From an uncultured Victivallales bacterium (GTDB lineage: Bacteria; Verrucomicrobiota; Lentisphaeria; Oligosphaerales; JAFGRS01), in contig CAILKC010000187.1 of NCBI GenBank assembly GCA_903834675.1, positions 1-5,546 on the forward strand: a stretch of DNA of 5,546 nt, given 5' to 3'. The notes below the pieces were generated by a model. It worked only from the letters and a program-made list of their open reading frames with translations. It had not been told where the DNA came from and did no database searches. Shown piece after piece: positions 1 to 4,424 of this stretch. Numbering within the stretch: position 1 is the stretch's first letter; the number at the start of each line of letters is the position of its first letter. A program made the translations under genes and the position numbers.

Positions 1-2
1 CA

Positions 3-584
3 CCCACTTCGCAGGACGCGCCGTTCCCGTGCAGGTCTGCCTGCTCCCCGGCGCCCCGGAGCTGTGACAGGAGCCGCCGGACCCGCGAAACGACCGGCGT
101 TCAACTTGCGAGTCCCCGTGCGTAACTTCCTGAGGTCTGGTGACAGGCCGCCATCGATGCCTGGCAGTTCACCACCGTCGTGTTGAGCAAAGCCCACCAC
201 GCTCATCAGGGCGCCGTCCTCCGGCCAACGGATGTGGCCGTCTGCCGCAGCTACCTCGCCACAGGGGATCACGTCCGTAACCAGTCCGGTACAGTGGACC
301 AGGCGCTGGGCCTGGTTCGGGTGTCTGGCGAAGCCCACCCCCAGCAATGCGGTCTGAAGCTCGGCGTACTGCTGCCACGTCTTGGCCAACACTGCGACAT
401 CCACGTCACCGGTGGCCCGTTCGGTGAGCACGCCGTGAACGTGCTCGAAGATGACATCCCGGGCGAAGGCGCCGATGAGCAGGATGGACACGTCGAGCCC
501 GGCGGCGGCAGCCGTTACGGCATCGAGCAGAGCCAGCGTGGGCGAGTCAACCGGCCTCGACAGATGAACGGAGCTTGGTTTCAT
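3..584 (-). CDS. Nucleotidyltransferase, AbiEii-like toxin partner, 3' part missing or chimeric
   Basis: Seen: this minus-strand frame opens with ATG at 584 and has no stop before the left edge. Residues about 16-134 look like a minimal nucleotidyltransferase: a helical start, then LLIGAFARDVIFEH, then TGDVDVAVL. The G-A-x-A-R-D and D-x-D motifs would bind nucleotide and metal. A later G-H-I-R-W-P-E-D..M-S-V-V-G-F segment is also typical of this family. Resemblance ends near position 183. Beyond it the frame turns rich in Gly, Arg and Pro, and the usual second half (a Leu-rich KL.AW region) is absent, so the gene is probably truncated or fused to foreign DNA. It overlaps the end of the upstream AbiEi fragment by 38 bp, as expected for a coupled antitoxin-toxin pair. 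A GTG at 593, preceded six bases upstream by GAGG (600-603), is an alternative start; ATG 584 has no clear ribosome binding site. Inference: toxin half of a type IV toxin-antitoxin pair, now damaged. Confidence 0.6.
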   Translation of the reverse strand, partial: MKPSSVHLSRPVDSPTLALLDAVTAAAAGLDVSILLIGAFARDVIFEHVHGVLTERATGDVDVAVLAKTWQQYAELQTALLGVGFARHPNQAQRLVHCTGLVTDVIPCGEVAAADGHIRWPEDGALMSVVGFAQHDGGELPGIDGGLSPDLRKLRTGTRKLNAGRFAGPAAPVTAPGRRGAGRPARERRVLRSG

Positions 585-733
585 AGAGGACACGGGCGGC
601 CTCGATGTTACGTTCGGCGTCACTGGCCAGCAAGTCGGCATACGTCAGCAGAGGCAGAACGCAATCTCCCTCACGCATGTCGGTATCGCGCCAGAATGCA
701 TCCAGCACTTCCACCGGTCCGGCCGGGTCACTA
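547..733 (-). pseudogene. AbiEi-type antitoxin, C-terminal fragment separated by the IS
   Basis: This is the last 62 or so residues of the antitoxin whose preceding part lies at 1917-2173. Reading leftwards from the IS border it encodes DPAGPVEVLDAFW, then PLLTYADLLASDAERNIEAA, ending at TGA (547-549). This pattern (an FW motif, then a conserved LL.YADLLAS..ERN.EAA helix) matches the C-terminus of long AbiEi-family antitoxins that pair with nucleotidyltransferases. Deleting the IS and one TA copy (1183 bp) puts this fragment exactly in frame with the upstream one, giving the junction H-R-L-T-S-D-P. In the present arrangement it has lost its promoter and start codon. It overlaps the next gene's start, so translation of that downstream nucleotidyltransferase may also be affected. 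Confidence 0.72.
732..733. repeat. TA target-site duplication, left copy
   Basis: A TA dinucleotide borders the left inverted repeat within the sequence CTAG. IS630/Tc1-mariner type elements duplicate TA on insertion, and the matching copy is at 1915-1916. Confidence 0.8.
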
Positions 734-749
734 GTGTATCGTCCGGTTA
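734..749 (+). repeat. IS left terminal inverted repeat
   Basis: The sequence GTGTATCGTCCGGTTA matches the reverse complement of 1899-1914 at all 16 positions; pairing stops at base 17. Confidence 0.92.
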
Positions 750-754
750 ATTAG

Positions 755-783
755 TTGTATTATAGTATGGAGCAGGCTATCTT
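755..783 (+). promoter_or_regulatory. Candidate transposase promoter
   Basis: A -35-like TTGTAT (755-760) and a -10-like TATCTT (778-783) are separated by 17 bp just inside the left IS end. Each matches the sigma-70 consensus at four positions or so. Transcription would start around 789-791, inside the 5' arm of the following stem-loop. A second -10-like TATAGT (761-766) has no good -35 partner. The assignment rests on motif and spacing only. Confidence 0.4.
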
Positions 784-818
784 GTCTCCCGATGCGGCGG
801 ATTAGCCGCGCGGGAGAC
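784..818 (+). promoter_or_regulatory. Stem-loop hiding the transposase ribosome binding site
   Basis: GTCTCCCG (784-791) pairs perfectly with CGGGAGAC (811-818), and inside that GCGGC (794-798) pairs with GCCGC (805-809) around a six-base GGATTA loop. The 3' arm contains GGGAGA (812-817), the Shine-Dalgarno sequence four bases before the ATG at 822. In a transcript entering from outside the IS, both arms are present and the site would be masked. A transcript starting near 789-791 from the element's own promoter would lack most of the outer 5' arm. Protection of this kind against read-through expression is known for IS10 and IS50; applying it here is inference. Confidence 0.6.
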
Positions 819-821
819 GCC

Positions 822-1901
822 ATGAGAGTAGCACCGAAGATCGCACTGAGCCAGCGGGAGCGTGATGAGTTTGCGGCGGTCGCCAGGTCCACGACGGCCG
901 CCAGCCGGGAGGTGCTGCGCGCCCGCATCGCACTGCGGGCGGATGCCGGAGCAGAGAACGGGGAGATTGCCGCTGCGGTCGGCACCAGTGCGAACACCGT
1001 GGGGAAGTGGCGGCGGCGACTGGCCGCGCACGGTGCGGCCGGGTTGGAGGATGCACCTCGGCCGGGAAGACAGCCGCTCTATGGCGGCGCTGCCAAGGAG
1101 GAGATGGTCGCCCGGACGCTGGCAGAGAAGCCTGCCAACCGCACGCACTGGAGCACACGAGCGATGGCCGAAGTGTCGGGGATGGGCCGGACCACGGTAT
1201 CGCTGTTGTGGCGGGAGCACGGCATCAAGCCCCACTTGGAGCGCACCTTCAAGCTCTCGAACGACAAGCACTTCACCGAGAAGCTGCATGATGTGGTCGG
1301 CCTGTACCTGAACCCCCCGGAGAACTCGCTGGTGCTCTGCGTCGACGAGAAGTCGCAGATTCAGGCCCTGGACCGGACGCAGCCAGGCTTGCCGATGAAG
1401 AAGGGCCGCAACGGCACCCGAACCCACGACTATCTCCGCCATGGGACGTGCTGCCTGTTCGCCGCACTGAACGTTCTCACTGGCAACGTGCTGGAACAGT
1501 GCGAGACCCGGCACCGCCACCAGGAGTACCTGAAGTTCCTGCGTCTGATCGACCAGTCCACGCCAGCAGATCTCGACCTGCACCTCATCGCCGACAACTA
1601 CTGCACCCACAAGCACCACAAGGTCCTTGCCTGGCTCGAGAAACACCCGCGTTTCCATGTTCACTTCATCCCGACGTCATCCTCCTGGCTGAACCTTGTG
1701 GAGCGCTTCTTCGGGAAGATCACCCAGGAACGCATCCGCCGTGGCGTGTTCCGCAGCGTCCTTGAGTTGATCACAGCGATTCACGACTACATTGAGGATC
1801 ACAACCAGCATTCCAAGCCTTTCGTATGGGTGAAGACGGCTGAGGAGATCCTGGCCAAGTTGAGTCCCGTCGCCAAGCTTCTTGATAAAACAATCAAATA
1901 A
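822..1901 (+). CDS. IS630-family DDE transposase
   Basis: This 359-residue protein cuts and rejoins the ends of the surrounding IS. An N-terminal helix-turn-helix (about residues 44-66, AENGEIAAAVGTSANTVGKW) should bind the inverted repeats. The RNase H-like catalytic domain shows all three acidic residues: D175 in VLCVDEKSQ, D258 in LIADNYCTHKH and E294 in SSWLNLVERFF, with 35 residues between the last two, as usual in IS630. Length is normal and no frameshift is seen. I chose ATG 822 over the in-frame ATG 792 because it follows GGGAGA at four bases' distance and gives the MRVAPKI start typical of relatives; ATG 792 lies inside the stem-loop and has no ribosome binding site. The TAA stop overlaps the right inverted repeat. 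Expression is probably limited by the stem-loop just upstream. Confidence 0.95.
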   Translation: MRVAPKIALSQRERDEFAAVARSTTAASREVLRARIALRADAGAENGEIAAAVGTSANTVGKWRRRLAAHGAAGLEDAPRPGRQPLYGGAAKEEMVARTLAEKPANRTHWSTRAMAEVSGMGRTTVSLLWREHGIKPHLERTFKLSNDKHFTEKLHDVVGLYLNPPENSLVLCVDEKSQIQALDRTQPGLPMKKGRNGTRTHDYLRHGTCCLFAALNVLTGNVLEQCETRHRHQEYLKFLRLIDQSTPADLDLHLIADNYCTHKHHKVLAWLEKHPRFHVHFIPTSSSWLNLVERFFGKITQERIRRGVFRSVLELITAIHDYIEDHNQHSKPFVWVKTAEEILAKLSPVAKLLDKTIK

Positions 1902-1914
1902 CCGGACGATACAC
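1899..1914 (-). repeat. IS right terminal inverted repeat
   Basis: The plus strand reads TAACCGGACGATACAC, the exact inverted copy of 734-749. Its first three bases serve as the transposase stop codon, so the coding region runs right into the element's end. Confidence 0.92.
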
Positions 1915-1916
1915 TA
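1915..1916. repeat. TA target-site duplication, right copy
   Basis: This TA mirrors the one at 732-733. Collapsing the two copies restores CTAG in the antitoxin gene and keeps its frame open. Confidence 0.8.
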
Positions 1917-2173
1917 GTAAGCCGATGCTCCAGCAGCCACGGTGCCATATTGCCCAGCCGGTAGATGGTGACCACTTCCGGCTTGAGATACCCGGTCAGC
2001 TTCGCGGCAGCCACCTCGCCACCCCAAAGCCCCTGCGCACGGTCGAGCGTCGCGGTCCGCCACCACTGTGGGTCGGCGGCGCGATAGCGTGCCAGAACCA
2101 GCTTGGGCCGCAGCACGTCGCCGTAAGCTCGAACCCATCGCTCAGCCAATTCCGGTACATGGAGCGGCTCTGC
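1917..2173 (-). pseudogene. AbiEi-type antitoxin, central fragment lacking its N-terminal half
   Basis: The minus strand encodes about 85 residues running from LAERWVRAYGDVLRPKLVL through YRAADPQWW and WGGEVAAAKLTGYLKPE to MAPWLLEHRLT. The W-G-G-E-x-A-A-A-x-L-T-G-Y-L-x-P-E block is a hallmark of the long AbiEi antitoxin family (type IV toxin-antitoxin, transcriptional regulator). Such proteins usually have some 330-370 residues; about 148 remain here counting the piece at 547-733. The N-terminal domain and winged helix, which should precede the ERW motif, are absent: no trace was found in the 290 bp up to the next gene. In this frame an ATG at 2257 exists, but the 28 residues it would add look foreign. 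Reading on into the IS adds unrelated residues and stops at 1799. It is therefore a remnant, cut once by rearrangement and once by the IS. Confidence 0.75.
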
Positions 2174-2284
2174 CTGGGAGAATGGGCCGCCGTCTTTTTT
2201 TCTGCGAAATTTTCGGCGCGCTCGGGCGCACTGGAGAGATAGAGGCCGGAGTCCCAAAACCGCGCGGCCCCAGGCCCCCCCCTA

Positions 2285-2308
2285 GCCGTGACTCTGGCCG
2301 TGACTCTG
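2285..2308. repeat. Tandem direct repeat, 2 x 12 bp
   Basis: GCCGTGACTCTG occurs twice without a gap (2285-2296 and 2297-2308). Only two copies are present, so this is probably slippage or a small duplication; no function can be assigned. Confidence 0.75.
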
Positions 2309-2311
2309 CCG

Positions 2312-2326
2312 CCTCAACTGTTGAGG
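2312..2326. repeat. Perfect 15-bp palindrome
   Basis: CCTCAAC and GTTGAGG flank a single T, four bases after the tandem repeat. A dimeric regulator could bind such a site, but no intact gene starts nearby. It could be left over from a lost promoter or part of a repeat element. Confidence 0.5.
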
Positions 2327-2464
2327 TGATCTGGGGGCTGATTTGGGCCGGCGGGCTCCGCAGGGTCACGACCCACTGGGCGCCCGCCTGGCGGAACTAG
2401 GGTTCGGGCAGACCGGCGTCGGCGCCCAGCCACGGTGGGTGCCCCGGTCCGGCGCGCCCACTCC

Positions 2465-2654
2465 TCATCTCCGCCCGTGGTCACCTTCGCCACCGCGACA
2501 GGTCACCGTGTTGAATTCCTGGCCGAAGTCACCGACTACGCGCAGGATCTCGTCAAAGGATGGCACGTCGCCGACGAACATCTCCCCGCTCATGGACTCG
2601 TAGTCGTGCCGCCATTCTGCGACCTGCGTCGCCAGCGGTAGCAGGCGGAGGCTA
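2465..2654 (-). pseudogene. Frameshifted C-terminal tail of the AbiEii toxin
   Basis: Immediately after the toxin's TAG stop (2652-2654), the neighbouring frame continues the family's normal C-terminus for 62 residues and ends at TGA (2465-2467). It reads SLRLLPLATQVAEWRHDYES and goes on to GEMFVGDVPSFDEIL. AbiEii relatives normally run TLRPG-x-L-R-L-x-P directly into W..DY..M..EMF...PSF.EIL, so the two frames belong to one gene. The switch falls in a run of four G on the coding strand (2655-2658); removing one G restores P-G-S-L-R-L. The full protein would have 354 residues. A sequencing error in the G run would produce the same picture. Confidence 0.82.
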
Positions 2655-3530
2655 CCCCGGCCGCAGCGTCGAGTAGTCCATCCAAGACCAGTTGAAGAAG
2701 ACCTCGCGGTGGGCCGCGACGCGCTCGAATAGGCCAGGGCTCGCCACCGCTCGCGCAGCCACGCCCTTGGTGATCAGGCACCAGAGGTCGTAGTAATGGC
2801 GGGCCAGGCGGGCCCTATGGACCTTGCCCGCCGGGCGATAGGTCTCCTCGTGCAGCAGCATCGCCTTCTCCCAGAACGTCCGCTCCGGGGCTAGGGCGCG
2901 GACCTGCACGTTGCTCGGCCCCATGAGCGCGGGGAAGACGTCGGCCAGGTACGGCCGGATCACCGGGTCTTGCGCTGGCTCTGTGTCGGACCGCGCGCCC
3001 ATCTCGATCTTGACCACTGGCCGGACGTAGCCCGACACAGTAGCCAGGACGCTCGGGTACTCGAACAGCAGCGTCTGCCGGTCTGGGTCTTCGTCGGCCG
3101 CCGCTGGGACCAGGGACCAGACAAGTCCAGTCGGCAGGATCTGCCGGAAGCGGGTCTCCAATGCCGGCAGCAACTCGTCACGGATACGCTTCTGGCACTC
3201 GGCCTTCAACGCCTCAAGGCGGGCCTTGCGCTGCTTCCTGCTGGCCGCCGCCTCCGGGCTCTCGTCTCCGCCGAAGCCGAGGAAGTCACGATCAATGACA
3301 ATGTCGATGTCCTCGGAGAAGCGGGCAATGAGATCCCATGCCTTGGACAGCGACGTGCCGCCTTTGAAGGTCAGGTGCGCGCCCCAGCCCGACAGGCTGA
3401 AGAGCTCGCGCAGGGTCCAGCAGACCCAGAAGTCCTTCTCGATGTTGACGGCACGAAGGCCGCTACGGCGCTGTGCTTCTTCGCACGCCGCGCGACGGTC
3501 CTCGGCAGAAAGCCTGATAAAGCCGTCCAC
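2652..3530 (-). CDS. abiEii: AbiEii-family nucleotidyltransferase toxin, C-terminus lost to frameshift
   Basis: This is the toxin of the second type IV module; family members are cytoplasmic nucleotidyltransferases that slow or stop growth, for example during phage infection. Seen in the 292-residue product: EKDFW (31-35), FKGGTSLSKAWDLIARFSEDIDIVI with GGTS (57-60) and the metal-binding pair D74 and D76, VKIEMGARSD (about 173-182), ERTFWEKAMLLHEE (216-229, with K222) and HYYDLW (245-250). These match the conserved motifs of the AbiEii/AbiGii family in order. The GTG start at 3530 is preceded by GGGAG (3537-3541) with six bases between, and shares one base with the antitoxin's TAG stop (TAGTG), which suggests translational coupling. 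The frame stops at TAG 2652 right after DYSTLRPG, 62 residues early. The catalytic core remains, so loss of activity is likely but not certain. Confidence 0.88.
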   Translation of the reverse strand: MDGFIRLSAEDRRAACEEAQRRSGLRAVNIEKDFWVCWTLRELFSLSGWGAHLTFKGGTSLSKAWDLIARFSEDIDIVIDRDFLGFGGDESPEAAASRKQRKARLEALKAECQKRIRDELLPALETRFRQILPTGLVWSLVPAAADEDPDRQTLLFEYPSVLATVSGYVRPVVKIEMGARSDTEPAQDPVIRPYLADVFPALMGPSNVQVRALAPERTFWEKAMLLHEETYRPAGKVHRARLARHYYDLWCLITKGVAARAVASPGLFERVAAHREVFFNWSWMDYSTLRPG

Positions 3531-4153
3531 TATGGACTCCCATGGGGTTGGGCAACTCGGCGCATGACGTCAGCGATCCAGGCAGGGGCATAGCCCAGAT
3601 CCTGCAGCAGTTGTGCCTTGTCGGTGTCCGACAGGCGACGCCGAAGGGCGAGGACCGTCCGGTCATCGACACCACCACGCCCAAGCCAGCGCAGCGCCTG
3701 GATCACCGTGCCGCTCACACGGCCGGCGGTTGTCATGTTGCGCGGCGAAGCATGCCGGAGAGCGATCTGCTGCTTGCCAACCTGCAGGCGTCGAGATCGC
3801 CCATCAGTGAGATAGACGACCTTCATGGGCACCTGGTCGGAAAGGCCGAGGTCATTGGCGGCGGCGGCGCCGGTCGGCTGGATGCGGGTCGCATCTCGAC
3901 TTGCGAAGGCCTTGGCGACTGCATCGCTGGGAGCACTGAGGATGCCAAGGAGAGGGTGGACGGTCGGGAGGTCGTAGAGGCCACGGGCGATCCTGCGGAT
4001 CGTCCCGGTACGGCTCTGCCGCGATAGTGCCTGGTCGATGGCGCTGCGGCACCCGATGTCAATAAAGTCGGCGGCTCGGAACACTGCGCCGGCTCCCTTG
4101 TCGCGGATTCGAGCCAGGACCCGACTGTCGATGGACTGTCTGTGCTTACCCAT
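3530..4153 (-). CDS. abiEi: AbiEi-family antitoxin (DUF6088 type)
   Basis: This 207-residue protein should neutralise the downstream AbiEii toxin and repress its own operon. Residues about 11-63 form a winged-helix DNA-binding region (SRVLARIRDKG ... FRAADF ... RRIARGLYDLP). The C-terminal part carries the family's marks: RIQPTGAAAANDLGLSDQVP, VVYLTDGRSRRL, PRNMTTAGRVSG and a final YAPAWIADVMRR helix. Length is normal for the DUF6088 group, and the protein is distinct from the long AbiEi remnant at 547-2173. It is first in the operon, and the toxin start overlaps its stop by one base. ATG 4153 is the only reasonable start. No ribosome binding site is visible before it, and the predicted promoter lies so close that the message may be leaderless or nearly so. 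The gene looks intact. Confidence 0.9.
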   Translation of the reverse strand: MGKHRQSIDSRVLARIRDKGAGAVFRAADFIDIGCRSAIDQALSRQSRTGTIRRIARGLYDLPTVHPLLGILSAPSDAVAKAFASRDATRIQPTGAAAANDLGLSDQVPMKVVYLTDGRSRRLQVGKQQIALRHASPRNMTTAGRVSGTVIQALRWLGRGGVDDRTVLALRRRLSDTDKAQLLQDLGYAPAWIADVMRRVAQPHGSP

Positions 4154-4157
4154 AATT

Positions 4158-4189
4158 TTGTCAGAATAAGTATATCATCTTTCTGACAA
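4158..4189. promoter_or_regulatory. Candidate antitoxin operator: 9-bp inverted repeat
   Basis: TTGTCAGAA (4158-4166) and TTCTGACAA (4181-4189) are perfect inverted copies separated by 14 bp, giving arm centres 23 bp apart, roughly two helical turns. The site covers the candidate -10 box and ends five bases before the antitoxin ATG. The AbiEi antitoxin of Streptococcus is known to repress its operon through inverted repeats in the promoter; the same role here is inference from position and symmetry. The local drop in GC content makes the repeat stand out. Confidence 0.68.
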
Positions 4190-4198
4190 TTCAAGCAA
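4169..4198 (-). promoter_or_regulatory. Candidate promoter of the abiEi-abiEii operon
   Basis: On the minus strand TTGCTT (4193-4198) and TATACT (4169-4174) are 18 bp apart; the -10 matches TATAAT at five of six positions, the -35 only at three. Transcription would begin within about 10 bases of ATG 4153, giving a very short leader. A second pairing, TTGTCA (4184-4189) with TATTCT at 15-bp spacing, is possible but would leave almost no leader. Confidence 0.5.
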
Positions 4199-4424
4199 TT
4201 CCGTGGACCCATGGATCTGCTTGTGCGAATCCCTGAACGCGGCCATATGGGGCCGCTGCAGCGGGTGCAGGCCGCGCGAGGACGGCAGGGCCTTGGTCGA
4301 GGCGATCCGGCGGCTGACGGCACCCACCGCGGCGGTGGCCGCCGCCTTGGGGCAGCGCGGAGGGATTCGCCGCGACGAAGCGCCCCTCCCACACTGCTGG
4401 CGAGGTGCCAGGGCCGAGGGCAGG
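4199..4424. other. Stretch between recombinase and antitoxin operon
   Basis: No gene was recognised. The frames open here are GC-rich shadows without family-like motifs. Two short palindromes, CCATATGG (4243-4250) and CCGCTGCAGCGG (4253-4264), lie close together. No terminator with a U-run follows the recombinase stop. An attachment site could lie here, but no duplicated partner is visible in the window. Confidence 0.35.

Larger units (their letters stand above)
734..1914 (+). mobile_element. Complete IS630-family insertion sequence (1181 bp)
   Basis: The element has perfect 16-bp terminal inverted repeats (GTGTATCGTCCGGTTA), a TA duplication outside each end, and a single intact DDE transposase gene that fills most of its length. 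Size, TA target and transposase type all fit the IS630 family. The target reads CTAG, a common preference in this family. It interrupts a minus-strand AbiEi antitoxin gene, with the transposase in the opposite orientation. Because the ends match perfectly and the reading frame looks intact, the insertion appears recent compared with the other damage in the window. The element carries its own candidate promoter and a stem-loop over the transposase ribosome binding site. Confidence 0.93.
2174..2464. other. Gene-free stretch between the two toxin-antitoxin modules
   Basis: No convincing gene was found. It holds a tandem 12-bp repeat (2285-2308), a 15-bp palindrome (2312-2326) and a 9-bp inverted repeat CTGGGCGCC (2376-2384) with its partner at 2421-2429. 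A seven-T run (2195-2201) has no stem before it, so it is not a good terminator. A short minus-strand stretch from about 2260 to 2185 reads FWDSGLYLSSAPERAENFAE, with plausible codon use but a stop close upstream; it may be a coding remnant or part of a dispersed repeat. One border of this stretch must be the break that removed the first antitoxin's N-terminus. Confidence 0.45.

Noticed and set aside
180..734. 184-residue open frame on the plus strand
   Set aside because: Its antisense frames contain the recognisable nucleotidyltransferase and AbiEi motifs; the plus product has no family-like features.
792..821. In-frame ATG at 792 as transposase start
   Set aside because: It lies within the stem-loop and has no ribosome binding site, while ATG 822 follows GGGAGA at good spacing and gives the usual N-terminus.
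777..1664. 295-residue open frame on the minus strand inside the IS
   Set aside because: It is antisense to the intact DDE transposase, has low-complexity composition and no motifs, and is a GC-rich shadow.
2195..2201. T run as a rho-independent terminator
   Set aside because: No stem-loop precedes it on the plus strand, and no plus-strand gene ends nearby.
1799..2257. 152-residue minus-strand frame as a complete gene
   Set aside because: Its first 28 residues look foreign and its last 39 or so are IS sequence; only the middle belongs to the AbiEi family, so it is treated as a fragment.
2970..3593. 207-residue plus-strand open frame opposite the toxin gene
   Set aside because: The opposite strand carries the AbiEii motifs in conserved order, so this is a shadow frame.
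4243..4264. Adjacent palindromes CCATATGG and CCGCTGCAGCGG as a regulatory site
   Set aside because: Short palindromes are common in GC-rich DNA, and there is no promoter or gene start beside them to support a role.
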